From Bacillota bacterium (GTDB lineage Bacteria; Bacillota; Negativicutes; Sporomusales; CTSoil-080), in contig JAGGAC010000007.1 in NCBI GenBank assembly GCA_017889635.1, positions 1 through 64,000 of the forward strand: a DNA stretch of 64,000 bases, read 5' to 3'. Shown piece by piece: positions 16,663 to 25,582 of this stretch (positions within the stretch are counted from its first letter, which is position 1; each line of letters starts with the position of its first letter). Below the pieces are notes generated by a model. The model did not search any database. It was not told where the DNA came from and was given only the letters and a program-made list of their open reading frames with translations. The position numbers were made by a program, and so were the translations under genes.

Positions 16663-16884
16663 ATGTTCAATTTCAGCATGCCAGAACTAGTTTTAATATT
16701 GGTTATCGCGCTGGTAGTGTTTGGACCAGGCAAGCTTCCTGAAGTTGGAAAAGCTGTGGGCAAAGGCTTGAATGAGTTTCGACGGGCGATGAGTGATAAA
16801 GAAGAACAAGTTAATATTACGCCTAAAACACCGGAAAGTAGAAATATACAAAATACTACAGAAGTAAAGAAGTCTCAGGAATAG
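16663..16884 (+). CDS. tatA: Sec-independent translocase protein TatA
   Basis: The track ORF opens at 16540, but SD GGAAAGGATGTGGAG precedes ATG 16663, giving a 73-aa protein of normal TatA form: short N-terminus, one membrane helix (ELVLILVIALVVFGP), the hinge GPGKLPEVGKAVGKGLNEFRRA amphipathic helix, and a polar tail. It forms the pore or membrane-thinning component for folded, twin-arginine proteins. tatC follows 10 nt later, giving a minimal TatAC system. Confidence 0.93.
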   Translation: MFNFSMPELVLILVIALVVFGPGKLPEVGKAVGKGLNEFRRAMSDKEEQVNITPKTPESRNIQNTTEVKKSQE

Positions 16885-16894
16885 AGGGTGTTAG

Positions 16895-17638
16895 ATGTCT
16901 GATAAACTTGCTAACGAATACCTTGAGGATGAAGAAGTAAGCACTGGCGCTGAAATGTCGCTCATTGATCATCTCCAGGAATTGAGGCGGCGGCTTATTA
17001 TCAGCATAGCGGCAATAGCTGTAGCCAGCGGAGCTGCTTATTTCTATGCTCAAGAGCTAGTGCATATCATTACTGCGCCTGTCGGCAAGATGTATTATAT
17101 GAATCCGGCGGAAGCTTTTTTTTCTTATCTAAAAGTATCGGTTTTCGCCGGTTTTCTTGTTGCTTCGCCAGTTGTTTTATATGAACTGTGGGCTTTTGTG
17201 GTACCAGCACTTACCAAAAGGGAGCGCAAGGCTTCGTTTATTTTAGTGCCGGCGTCAGTGACGCTGTTTTTTATTGGGCTTATTTTTGCATATTTTTTGG
17301 TGCTCCCAGCAGGCATTCGCTTTTTTATGGGGTTCGCTACCGAGGATTTACAGCCTATGCTTTCTTTGGGTCAGTATTTATCTTTTGTAATTTCTTTTTT
17401 GTTGCCGTTCGGGTTTGTGTTTGAGCTACCGTTGGTAATTCTGGTACTGGCCAAGTTAGGACTAATAAATTCGGCATATTTGGCCGGTAAACGTAAGCAT
17501 ATTTTGGTATTGTCATTTGTTGTGGGCGCAATCATTTCCCCTACACCGGATATTTTTTCCCAAACGATGATAGCAGTTCCGCTACTAATTTTATATGAAG
17601 TTAGTATTTTGTTAGTTAAGTATGGATTGGGTAAGTAG
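16895..17638 (+). CDS. tatC: Sec-independent translocase protein TatC
   Basis: 247 aa with six predicted membrane helices. The signature LIDHLQELRRRLIIS near residue 25 and SPVVLYELWAFV are intact, as is the C-terminal GAIISPTPDIFSQ. TatC binds the twin-arginine signal peptide and nucleates TatA. No obvious TAT substrate is encoded beside it. It probably shares the tatA promoter. Confidence 0.96.
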   Translation: MSDKLANEYLEDEEVSTGAEMSLIDHLQELRRRLIISIAAIAVASGAAYFYAQELVHIITAPVGKMYYMNPAEAFFSYLKVSVFAGFLVASPVVLYELWAFVVPALTKRERKASFILVPASVTLFFIGLIFAYFLVLPAGIRFFMGFATEDLQPMLSLGQYLSFVISFLLPFGFVFELPLVILVLAKLGLINSAYLAGKRKHILVLSFVVGAIISPTPDIFSQTMIAVPLLILYEVSILLVKYGLGK

Positions 17639-17692
17639 AACTGGGGTAAGTCGAAATTACTGAAATAATTGATCGTATATATTTGTACTTAT

Positions 17693-17708
17693 GTTACAAA
17701 AGTGTAAC
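17693..17708. promoter_or_regulatory. Inverted repeat, possible operator
   Basis: GTTACA-AAAG-TGTAAC, a perfect 6-bp inverted repeat with 4-nt centre, about 80 nt upstream of the small exported protein gene. TGTAAC and TAATAT (17726) are 17 nt apart and could be a weak promoter. Confidence 0.3.
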
Positions 17709-17786
17709 AAGTCGGTGATATAAATGTAATATTTGAGTAGGATAATAAAGCGGATGGATAAATAGCTAAACAGGGGATGAAATTAA

Positions 17787-18170
17787 ATGAAAAATACAAT
17801 TATAGCGATTCTTATGGGAGTAGTTGCTTTTGGTGGGGCAATAAATCATGATATTAGTAAAGCAAATGCTAGCGATTTTATTCAATGGTATTGGCACACT
17901 GATCAAATTATGGCAAGGGTAACAAGTGCTACAAATGTTCCGCGATATATTGCCGCTTACTTTCTTCAAGAAGGAAACACTCCACATGATGTTGTAATGG
18001 CAGGAATGCTTACTAGTGACTCTAAAGACCTGAACATTAGAATAAGTTCAATGACCGAAATACTGTCCATGAAGAAGATTAATAATAGTTGGCTGGAGGT
18101 AGCTGAGGCTTTGGGCGTGGATAAAGAAACGTGCCAAGAGTATTTAGATAGAGTCAGCGATATGGTTTGA
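17787..18170 (+). CDS. Small predicted exported protein of unknown function
   Basis: 127 aa. The N-terminus has a signal-like segment (MKNTIIAILMGVVAFGGAI) with a possible cleavage near KANA/SD, so the mature protein would be ~100 aa, soluble and outside the membrane. It contains two Trp close together (QWYWH) and a helical C-terminal half (SWLEVAEALGVDKETCQEYLDRVSDMV) reminiscent of a small helical bundle. I do not recognise the family. It is monocistronic: own upstream inverted repeat and its own terminator. Confidence 0.65.
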   Translation: MKNTIIAILMGVVAFGGAINHDISKANASDFIQWYWHTDQIMARVTSATNVPRYIAAYFLQEGNTPHDVVMAGMLTSDSKDLNIRISSMTEILSMKKINNSWLEVAEALGVDKETCQEYLDRVSDMV

Positions 18171-18176
18171 ACTATG

Positions 18177-18209
18177 AAAAATGACTGAACGTGTCAGTCA
18201 TTTTTTATC
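18177..18209 (+). terminator. Terminator of the small exported protein gene
   Basis: AAATGACTGA / TCAGTCATTT stem around ACGTG, followed by TTTT. Confidence 0.85.
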
Positions 18210-18268
18210 TAAAGCAGCAGTTAATGTTAAATATTAGGGTGGCCGACTGGGGACTACAAAATAAATTC

Positions 18269-18316
18269 TGGCGTAAGCTTGTTTCCTTAAATGGAGACGT
18301 AGCTTGCGCCATTTTT
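18269..18316 (+). terminator. Hairpin plus T-run upstream of the ResA-like gene
   Basis: TGGCGTAAGCT pairs with AGCTTGCGCCA (11 bp, one G-T); GTTTCC/GGAGAC extends it inward, and TTTTT follows. It sits between two genes with no gene directly upstream, so it is either a back-up terminator or an attenuator of a ~100-nt transcript for the next gene. Confidence 0.55.
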
Positions 18317-18421
18317 AGTAGGGCCAGCGGTGGTTGTTATTGCCTTTGGTGCTAGTAGTATGATATATTAAAATGCAGGAATTTCTGCGGTTAATATAAT
18401 ATTGATTCTGCATCTTAAGGA

Positions 18422-18961
18422 GTGATTATTTCGCGAAAATATTTATGGATTATTGTTGTAATTATACTCATTAGCATTTGTTTCTATAGTTTTGGTGTTA
18501 AAGACAAAGCCACTCAGTCCGGAGGTAAGGCGGAGGTGCAGACTGAAACAGGCGTGACAGTGGGAAAGACTGTGCCGCAGTTTACTCTTGACGGTATTGA
18601 TGGAAAATCAATTTCGGTTGGTGCTAAGGGAAAAACTTATGTATTGAACTTTTGGGCTACTTGGTGTCCGCCGTGCCGCGATGAAATTCCCGAGTTAGAT
18701 AAGTTTGCTCTAAAACATCGCAACGATATTCAGTTCTACGCAATTAATATCGAGGAAGAAAGTAAAGAGGTTGCGGATTTTTTAAAAAGTAACAACTATA
18801 CTTTCCCAGTTCTAATTGATAAGGACGGGGCAGTAGCCGAGACCTTTCACGTAACAGCTATACCAACAACTCTAGTAGTTGACTCCCAAGGCATTATCAG
18901 GTACCGCACGACTGGCGGTGTGACAGGGGAAGAACTGGAAAAGGTAATTAAGGGATTGTGA
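18422..18961 (+). CDS. TlpA/ResA-like membrane-anchored thioredoxin
   Basis: 179 aa. An N-terminal membrane anchor (YLWIIVVIILISICFYSF) is followed by a linker and a TlpA-like thioredoxin fold with the active site WATWCPPCRDE and cis-Pro loop TAIPTTLVVD. It faces outward and probably reduces disulfides during cytochrome or redox protein maturation. No cytochrome-maturation gene is adjacent. The start is uncertain: AAGGAG overlaps GTG 18422, while an in-frame ATT at 18428 is spaced correctly. Confidence 0.88.
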   Translation: MIISRKYLWIIVVIILISICFYSFGVKDKATQSGGKAEVQTETGVTVGKTVPQFTLDGIDGKSISVGAKGKTYVLNFWATWCPPCRDEIPELDKFALKHRNDIQFYAINIEEESKEVADFLKSNNYTFPVLIDKDGAVAETFHVTAIPTTLVVDSQGIIRYRTTGGVTGEELEKVIKGL

Positions 18962-19080
18962 GATGATAGCACGGAGCTAATAATGTATTTGGTTAAGAGC
19001 AGCGTTTTGCTGCTCTTTATTTATAGAAAAAGGTAATTAATAACAGGATTTAATTGGTACGGTGCAGAAAGGCATATTTC

Positions 19081-19175
19081 ATATAAGTGAGCCTTGGGTT
19101 CGGAGGGGGATTGCCCTCACAGAATACTTAGAGCGAACTTAGTTCGAGCCTTACAGGCTGTTAAAACGAGATAAA
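19081..19175 (+). repeat. Dispersed palindromic repeat, copy A
   Basis: It shares with copy B (29311-29444) the blocks ATATAAGTGA, TTCGGAGGGGG-ATTGCCC, CTTAGA.CGAACTTAGTTCGAG, and CAGGCTGTTAA..CGAGATAAA. Internal palindromes (GGGGGATTGCCC; CGAACTTAGTTCG) can form hairpins. The copy ends a few bases before the SD of the next gene. Confidence 0.75.
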
Positions 19176-19197
19176 TATTGAGGGGAGAAGCGGCAAA

Positions 19198-19671
19198 ATG
19201 AGCAAATCAGACAACCTTGAAAGCAGGTGCATTGAGCATGCAGTTGAAGAATTTACTAAAGGGGGATTATACTGCAGTGAGGCGATTCTGAAAGCATTTA
19301 GTGAGAGCTATGATCTTGGCCTGACACCGGAGTTGTATAAGATTGCAACAGCTTTTGGGGTGGGACTTGGTGGAGCTAAGTGCTGCTGTGGCTGTGTGAC
19401 CGGTAGTGCGATTGTTCTTAGCTTGGTTACAGGTCGGAACACTGCAGTGGAATCTGAGGACTTGGCTTTTTCTGTATCCAGTCAGCTCCATGACGAATTT
19501 AAAAAGCGCTTCAAAGCTACTTGTTGCCGAGTATTGACAAGCAAGGTTGAATGGTTGTCGCCGGAGCACTTAGAACAGTGTGCCTGCTATGTACGTGGAG
19601 CAGCCGAAATAACCACCGACATATTAAAGACAAAGTTAAACAAAAACCCTAATCCAGTTAACAAAGGTTAA
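19198..19671 (+). CDS. C_GCAxxG_C_C family putative redox protein
   Basis: 157 aa with the pattern of this Cys-rich family: YCSEAILKAF near residue 25, GAKCCCGCVTGSAIVLS near 62, CCR near 102, and CACYVRGAAEI near 122. The family is thought to bind a metal or act in redox chemistry in anaerobes; the biochemical role is not established. The SD GAGGGGAG precedes ATG 19198, and repeat copy A forms the upstream leader. No signal peptide or membrane segment. Confidence 0.8.
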   Translation: MSKSDNLESRCIEHAVEEFTKGGLYCSEAILKAFSESYDLGLTPELYKIATAFGVGLGGAKCCCGCVTGSAIVLSLVTGRNTAVESEDLAFSVSSQLHDEFKKRFKATCCRVLTSKVEWLSPEHLEQCACYVRGAAEITTDILKTKLNKNPNPVNKG

Positions 19672-19700
19672 CTGTAATTAATTAGCTTTTATCATTAACC

Positions 19701-19742
19701 GCCTGAAAGACTCCGTCATCTTAGGGCGGAGTCTTTCGGGCT
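19701..19742. terminator. Bidirectional hairpin between the C_GCAxxG gene and fdhA
   Basis: CCTGAAAGACTCCG / CGGAGTCTTTCGGG, 14 bp with one G-T. It separates convergent genes. Its sequence AGACTCCGTCATCTTAGG is close to the complement of part of repeat copy B (CCTAAGAGGACGGAGTCT), so it is probably a decayed repeat fragment. Confidence 0.7.
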
Positions 19743-19776
19743 ATAATACTTGAACTTTATATGAAAAATAGGATGT

Positions 19777-22455
19777 TTACGCTTTTTTTACTTGGACGGC
19801 GCATACTTTGTATTCGTAGGTTTTGGTAACTTTGTCGTAAGCGCCGTTAGTTACTTCGTTGGTGGGGGTAGCGGAGAAGTGGAAGGACATCCAGACAATG
19901 CCGGGGGCTACAGCATCGGTTAGCCAAGCTTTGGCGGTTACACTACCTCGCCGGGATGAAATTCTGACAAGGTCATTTTCCTTGATGTCGAGTTTTATTG
20001 CATCCTCGGGATTAAGCATCATCCGTTCTTCGGGAGCATGTTCGCTCAGCCGTTTGGAGTATTTATGGGTACTTACGTTATAGTGATAGAGAATGCGACC
20101 GGTTGTCAAAAGAAAAGGGAATTCTTCGTCCGGTACTTCCGCCGGCGGTTCGTATTCCACCGCCATGAAGTAACCAAGGCCGCAGGTAAAATTACCGCCA
20201 CTGTGGAGGTACGGCGTTCCTGGATGACCGGCTTCGGGGACTGGCCATTGCAGCCCAGTGGCATCGATGCGGTCATAATTTACACCGGTGTAAGCCGGGG
20301 TGAGCTTAGCTATTTCGTCCATTATTTGACACGGGTGGTCATAGTGCATTGAATAACCCATACGAGTAGCCAGGTCAGCAATTATTTGCCAGTCAGGACG
20401 GCTTTTTCCGATCGGAGCGATGGCCTGTCGAACTCGTTGAATCCGCCGTTCGGTATTGGTAAAAGTACCGTCCTTTTCTGCGAAACTGGAGGCTGGAAGG
20501 ATAATATCAGCTAATTTGGCAGTTTCGGTAAGAAAGAGGTTTTGGACTACCAGAAAATCGAGATTGAGTAGTCCGCTACGGATATGATGTGCATCCGCAT
20601 CGGAAAGAACCGGATCTTCCCCCATGATATACATGGCTTTAAGATCGCCGCGGTTTGCGGCATCAAACATATCTGGAAGTGTTAACCCCGGTTTATCTGA
20701 TAGAATAGTGTTCCAGGCTTTTTCAAATTTCTTTTTGCTTTCTGGTTGGGATACCTGCTGGTAGCCAGGATAAACGTTGGGTAGAGCTCCCATGTCGCAG
20801 GAGCCTTGGACATTGTTTTGTCCCCGCAAAGGGTTAACGCCAGTGGAAGGTTTGCCGATATGGCCGGTGAGCATGGTCAGATTAGCCAAACTCATAACAT
20901 TATCAGTGCCGCAGGTGTGTTCGGTGATGCCAAGAGTATAGAAAATAGAGGAACGTTCCGAGGTGGCATAGAGTTTGGCAGCTTTATATAATTGTTCAGC
21001 TGGGACGCCGGTGATTTTTTCTACCAGGTCGGGGGGATATTTTTCTACCACGGCTTTAACCTTGTCAAAACCGGTGGTGCAATTGGCGATAAATTTCTGA
21101 TTTGACCATTCGTTCCTGATGATAATGTGCATCAGACCGTTGATAAGCATAACATCGGTGCCAGGTTTGAGACGCAGCCAGATATCGGCTTTTTGAGCCA
21201 TTTCCGTTTTTCGCGGGTCGGCTACAATAAGTTTGGCACCCTTTCTCAAGGCCTGGCGCATTTTTGCGCCGATGACAGGATGGGCTTCTGAGGGGTTGGC
21301 GCCAATAATAAACATTACCTTACAGTCTGGTATTTCATTGATGGAGTTGGTCATTGCCCCAGAACCAAACGAAGTGGCTAGACCTGCTACTGTGGGACTG
21401 TGGCAGGTTCGGGCACAGTGATCAATGTTGTTGGTGCCGATTACTGCCCGCATGAATTTTTGCATTAGGTAGTTGTCTTCGTTGACACACCTTGCCGAGC
21501 TAACAGCTGCTAGTGCGTCACTACCATAGGTGTTCTTTATTGTTGAGAATTTTTTTGCGATGATGTCCAGGGCTTCATCCCAAGTGCTTTCAACAAAATT
21601 CCCATTCTTTTTAATAAGGGGAACAGTAAGACGTTCCGGGCTATGAACATAGTCGGTGCCGAACCGCCCCTTTACACACAGAAGGCGGCCATTAACCGGG
21701 CCTTCCAGATTAGAGGTAACACCGATTACCTTTCCATTCTTGACGTTTAGGTCGAAGTTACAGCCTACTCCGCAGAAGGGGCAGGTGGTTTTTACCTTTT
21801 TATCAGGTTTTCCAACACCGAAAAGAGACTTTTCAGTGAGTGCACCTACTGGGCAGGCAGAAACGCAGGTGCCACAAAAGACGCAAGACGAGTCTTTCAT
21901 AGTGGAATCGAAGGTTGGGGTGACTTTACTGGTAAAACCGCGTTCAGTCCATTCCAGTACATTACAGACTTGCACTTCTTTGCAAACTCTGACGCAACGG
22001 CCACACAGCACGCATTTGGAATTATCTCTGATAATAAAAGGATTGCTATCATCAAGCTGATATTTGCGTTTTTCTCCTGTAAAGCGGACATTTCTTATAC
22101 CAAGTTCATGGGCCAGCGACTGAAGTTCACAGGTCTGGCTGCGTTGGCAGGTAGGGCACTCCTGAGGATGGTTGGCTAAAAGCATTTCTACAACCGTTCG
22201 GCGTGCTTCAAGGACGGCTGGGGTATTGGTGCTGACTTCAAGCCCTTCGCTGACAGGATAAGTACAGGCTGTGACTAAGCTGCGTGCTCCTTTTATTTCT
22301 ACGACGCAGACACGGCAACTACCCTCGGGCGAGAGGTCGGACAAATAGCAGAGAGTCGGTATGTGAATAGCCAGTTTTGTAGCTGCTTCAAGAACTGTTA
22401 TATTGGATGGTACGCTGACTTTATTGCCGTCGATAGACAGAGTAACTTGGCTCAT
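19777..22455 (-). CDS. fdhA: Formate dehydrogenase alpha subunit, multi-Fe-S form, Cys (not Sec) at active site
   Basis: 892 aa molybdopterin oxidoreductase. Order: plant-type [2Fe-2S] domain (CYLSDLSPEGSCRVC, residues ~36-50); His/Cys3 [4Fe-4S] motif (HPQECPTCQRSQTC); two [4Fe-4S] motifs (CVLCGRCVRVC; CVFCGTCVSACP); then the Mo/W-bis-MGD domain starting TTCPFCGVGCNFDL. The metal ligand position reads DHCARTCHSPTVAGL, so Cys replaces Sec. The C-terminal dinucleotide-binding domain (LLTTGRILYHYNVST) is present. It oxidises formate or reduces CO2 in the cytoplasm. The N-terminal 200 residues closely match HydA at 35.2 kb. The SD AAAGGAG precedes ATG 22455. It stands alone. Confidence 0.93.
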   Translation of the reverse strand: MSQVTLSIDGNKVSVPSNITVLEAATKLAIHIPTLCYLSDLSPEGSCRVCVVEIKGARSLVTACTYPVSEGLEVSTNTPAVLEARRTVVEMLLANHPQECPTCQRSQTCELQSLAHELGIRNVRFTGEKRKYQLDDSNPFIIRDNSKCVLCGRCVRVCKEVQVCNVLEWTERGFTSKVTPTFDSTMKDSSCVFCGTCVSACPVGALTEKSLFGVGKPDKKVKTTCPFCGVGCNFDLNVKNGKVIGVTSNLEGPVNGRLLCVKGRFGTDYVHSPERLTVPLIKKNGNFVESTWDEALDIIAKKFSTIKNTYGSDALAAVSSARCVNEDNYLMQKFMRAVIGTNNIDHCARTCHSPTVAGLATSFGSGAMTNSINEIPDCKVMFIIGANPSEAHPVIGAKMRQALRKGAKLIVADPRKTEMAQKADIWLRLKPGTDVMLINGLMHIIIRNEWSNQKFIANCTTGFDKVKAVVEKYPPDLVEKITGVPAEQLYKAAKLYATSERSSIFYTLGITEHTCGTDNVMSLANLTMLTGHIGKPSTGVNPLRGQNNVQGSCDMGALPNVYPGYQQVSQPESKKKFEKAWNTILSDKPGLTLPDMFDAANRGDLKAMYIMGEDPVLSDADAHHIRSGLLNLDFLVVQNLFLTETAKLADIILPASSFAEKDGTFTNTERRIQRVRQAIAPIGKSRPDWQIIADLATRMGYSMHYDHPCQIMDEIAKLTPAYTGVNYDRIDATGLQWPVPEAGHPGTPYLHSGGNFTCGLGYFMAVEYEPPAEVPDEEFPFLLTTGRILYHYNVSTHKYSKRLSEHAPEERMMLNPEDAIKLDIKENDLVRISSRRGSVTAKAWLTDAVAPGIVWMSFHFSATPTNEVTNGAYDKVTKTYEYKVCAVQVKKA

Positions 22456-22551
22456 TTATTTCGCTCCTTTTAGAGATGAAGAGTAGTATGGACAACTTAC
22501 TAACAAAAAATTCTTCATTTTTAGATAAGTTCCTGCGTAAGCTGTAATACC

Positions 22552-22580
22552 TTGACAATTGTTTCGGTGGGAAGTATATT
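22552..22580 (+). promoter_or_regulatory. Promoter of the valS T-box leader
   Basis: TTGACA (22552-22557), 17-nt spacer, TATATT (22575-22580). Transcription would start near 22587. Confidence 0.75.
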
Positions 22581-22586
22581 GTATCT

Positions 22587-22855
22587 AACACTATTTTATA
22601 TAAGATATTGGCGAGGAAGGGAAGAGTACGTCCAGTGCGACCGGTTCAGAGAAGAAGCCCTTGGCTGGAAGGCTTCACGGTGCAAACGGCGGAAGGTCAG
22701 CCTGGAGCTGTTGTGCTGAATATTTTAATAGGCGCAACCGGTAGCCCCGTTAAAGGCAATAGAGCCGATAGTCTGAAATAGGCTACTCGGGAAGCAAGGT
22801 GGTACCACGAAGGGGTTCTTTCGTCCTGTGGAGATGAAAGGGCTTTTTTATTTTG
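22587..22855 (+). promoter_or_regulatory. T-box leader of valS
   Basis: A ~290-nt leader with a large stem I region containing AGAGTACG, the conserved T-box GCAAGGTGGTACCACG at ~22796-22812 (the TGGT core pairs with the ACCA end of uncharged tRNA), and a terminator stem GTTCTTTCGTC/GATGAAAGGGC followed by TTTTTT. Uncharged tRNA-Val should stabilise the antiterminator and allow valS expression. I could not fix the specifier codon by eye. Confidence 0.9.
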
Positions 22856-22879
22856 TAGTCTATTTAAGGAGGAAAAATA

Positions 22880-25519
22880 ATGGGTAATAATATTCCTACT
22901 GTTTACGATCCCCAGGCGGAGGAAAGCAAATGGTATTCTTTTTGGGAAGAGCAGAGGCTTTTTCATGCAGCAGTGGATAAAGATAAAACTCCGTTTAGTA
23001 TCGTAATTCCACCACCGAATGTAACCGGTCAGCTACATATGGGGCATGCGCTGGATAACACTCTTCAAGATATTCTAATCCGTACAAAAAGAATGCAAGG
23101 CTATGACACCTTATGGATGCCAGGCGCCGATCATGCCGGTATTGCTACCCAGATAAAGGTCGAAGAAGTAATTGCTAAAGAGGACGGAGTTTCTCGTTAT
23201 GACCTTGGACGCGAAAAATTTATTGAGAAGGTTTGGGCCTGGAAACAACAGTATGGTAGTCGTATTATCAACCAGCTTAAACGTTTGGGGGCATCCTGCG
23301 ATTGGGAGCGGGAACGGTTTACTATGGATGAGGGCTGTTCGCAGGCGGTGCGAGAAGTTTTTGTTTCATTATATGAGAAAGGGCTTATTTACCAGGGAAA
23401 CCGCATCACTAACTGGTGTACGCGCTGCAATACAGCGTTGAGCGATATTGAGGTTGAACATGAGGAAAAGCCAGGCTTTTTATATCATGTGCGCTATCCA
23501 GTAGAAGGTAGCGAAGGGGAGTTTGTCACTGTGGCTACCACTCGTCCGGAAACCATCTTGGGTGATACCGGTGTGGCGGTCAATCCGGACGATGAGCGCT
23601 ATCGCCAATTAGTAGGTAAGTATCTTATTCTGCCTTTGGTGGGACGGAGGCTGCCAATTGTTGCCGATGAGTACGTCGATCCGTCATTTGGCACTGGGGC
23701 GGTGAAAGTAACTCCTGCGCATGATCCGAATGATTTTGAAATGGGGCTTCGTCACCAGTTGCCCCAGATAGTTGTTATTAATAACGATGGGACAATGGCT
23801 GCCAATACCGGGCGGTACGCTGGAATGGAGCGTTATGAGTGCCGCAAGGCTTTGGTAGAAGAACTAAAGCAAAAAGGCTATCTGGTTAAGATCGACGAGC
23901 ATGTTCATTCAGTGGGCCATTGCCAACGTTGCCGTACAGTGGTGGAACCACTAGTATCTAAGCAGTGGTTTGTGGACATGAAGCCCTTGGCTGAGCCGGC
24001 TATCGCTGCTGTCGAATCGGGGCGTATTCAGTTTGTACCTGAAAGGTTTACCAAGATTTACTTAAACTGGCTGGCTAATATCCGGGATTGGTGTATTTCC
24101 CGCCAAATTTGGTGGGGACATCGCATACCAGCCTGGTATTGTGAATGTGGCGAAGTAGTAGTTTCCCGGCAGGATGTTACAAGTTGTCCGAAGTGCGGCG
24201 GTCAGCTAAAACAAGACCCTGATGTGTTGGATACTTGGTTCAGTTCGGCATTGTGGCCGTTTTCGACTATGGGGTGGCCTGATGAGACGGCGGAACTTAA
24301 ACAGTTCTATCCTACAAGCGTGCTGGTCACCGGCTATGATATTATTTTCTTTTGGGTAGCTCGAATGATCTTTATGGGGCTGGAGTTCCAAAAGGAGATT
24401 CCGTTTAGTAAGGTGTTTATCCATGGTTTGGTTAGGGATGCTGAAGGCCGTAAAATGTCTAAATCGCTGGGCAATGGTATCGATCCTTTGGAAGTAATCG
24501 AAAAATATGGGGCAGATACACTACGATTTACTCTGGTTACCGGTAACACTCCAGGCAATGATATGAGGTTCTACTGGGAGCGGGTGGAGTCCAGCCGGAA
24601 TTTTGCCAACAAGATATGGAATGCGTCGCGATTTGTATTAATGAATCTGGACGGTTTTGACCCTGCAGCTGTGCCGGGGGAGTTTACTCTTGCGGATCGC
24701 TGGATTTTGAGTCGGTACGCCAGTACTGTGGCGGAGATTACTGCCAATATTGAGGCTTTTGAGTTAGGGGAGGCCGCCAGGAAATTGTATGAGTTTATTT
24801 GGAATGAGTATTGTGACTGGTATATCGAGACTGCCAAAGCTCGGCTTTATAATAAGGAAGATGTTGTTAGCCGGGGTACAGCTCAATATGTTTTATGGAA
24901 GGTATTGAAGGGGACACTGGAGCTTCTTCATCCGTTTATGCCTTTTATTACTGAAACTATTTGGCAGCATTTGCCCCACTTGGGTGAGAGTATTGTGACT
25001 GCCGCCTGGCCGCTTGAACATCCACAACTGGTTGATGAAACCGCCGAAACCGAAATGACGTTGCTTATGGAAACAATTAAGTCCATCCGCAATATGCGTG
25101 CTGAGGTAAGTGTTCCGCCAGGCCGGAGAAGCGAGGTTATTTTGCAGGTTAGCGAAGAATGGAAAGAGGTATTTACTGCTAATATCGCCTACCTTAAAAC
25201 TCTGGCAGCAGCTGATGCAGTGATTTGCCCTATGGTGGCTGATAAACCGGAAAATGCGATGACAGCAGTGATTGGTGGTGTAGAGATTTATTTACCGCTT
25301 AAAGGCTTGATTGATGTTGAAAAAGAAAAGGCCCGGCTGAAAAAAGAACTTTTGGCACTGGACAAGGAACTTAGCCGTATTTCTGGCAAACTCGCGAATG
25401 CTGGGTTTGTAGCGAAAGCCCCTGTTGAGGTCATTGAAAAGGAACGGGCAAAAGAGATTGAATATAAGGACAAGCAGGCGGCAATAAATGAGCGGATTGA
25501 GTATCTGGCAAAACTATAA
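22880..25519 (+). CDS. valS: Valyl-tRNA synthetase
   Basis: 879 aa class I synthetase, full length. HIGH motif [16 protein letters not shown] near residue 47, the CP1 editing domain ([17 protein letters not shown]), KMSKS as [13 protein letters not shown], and the C-terminal ValS coiled coil ([19 protein letters not shown]). It charges tRNA-Val and hydrolyses mischarged Thr-tRNA-Val. Strong SD TAAGGAGG. Controlled by the T-box upstream. folC follows after 63 nt. Confidence 0.98.
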   Translation: MGNNIPTVYDPQAEESKWYSFWEEQRLFHAAVDKDKTPFSIVIPPPNVTGQLHMGHALDNTLQDILIRTKRMQGYDTLWMPGADHAGIATQIKVEEVIAKEDGVSRYDLGREKFIEKVWAWKQQYGSRIINQLKRLGASCDWERERFTMDEGCSQAVREVFVSLYEKGLIYQGNRITNWCTRCNTALSDIEVEHEEKPGFLYHVRYPVEGSEGEFVTVATTRPETILGDTGVAVNPDDERYRQLVGKYLILPLVGRRLPIVADEYVDPSFGTGAVKVTPAHDPNDFEMGLRHQLPQIVVINNDGTMAANTGRYAGMERYECRKALVEELKQKGYLVKIDEHVHSVGHCQRCRTVVEPLVSKQWFVDMKPLAEPAIAAVESGRIQFVPERFTKIYLNWLANIRDWCISRQIWWGHRIPAWYCECGEVVVSRQDVTSCPKCGGQLKQDPDVLDTWFSSALWPFSTMGWPDETAELKQFYPTSVLVTGYDIIFFWVARMIFMGLEFQKEIPFSKVFIHGLVRDAEGRKMSKSLGNGIDPLEVIEKYGADTLRFTLVTGNTPGNDMRFYWERVESSRNFANKIWNASRFVLMNLDGFDPAAVPGEFTLADRWILSRYASTVAEITANIEAFELGEAARKLYEFIWNEYCDWYIETAKARLYNKEDVVSRGTAQYVLWKVLKGTLELLHPFMPFITETIWQHLPHLGESIVTAAWPLEHPQLVDETAETEMTLLMETIKSIRNMRAEVSVPPGRRSEVILQVSEEWKEVFTANIAYLKTLAAADAVICPMVADKPENAMTAVIGGVEIYLPLKGLIDVEKEKARLKKELLALDKELSRISGKLANAGFVAKAPVEVIEKERAKEIEYKDKQAAINERIEYLAKL

Positions 25520-25582
25520 GGAATTTGCGCTGGTTTGAGCGAAGGTCAAACAAGTGAATTTACTTTTAAGGGAGTGACCATT

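Noticed and set aside
18269-18316. Riboswitch upstream of the ResA-like gene
   Set aside because: Only one simple hairpin with T-run is visible and no aptamer-like sequence precedes it.
19777-22455. Possible selenocysteine in formate dehydrogenase
   Set aside because: The ORF is uninterrupted and the ligand position is Cys (CHSPT).
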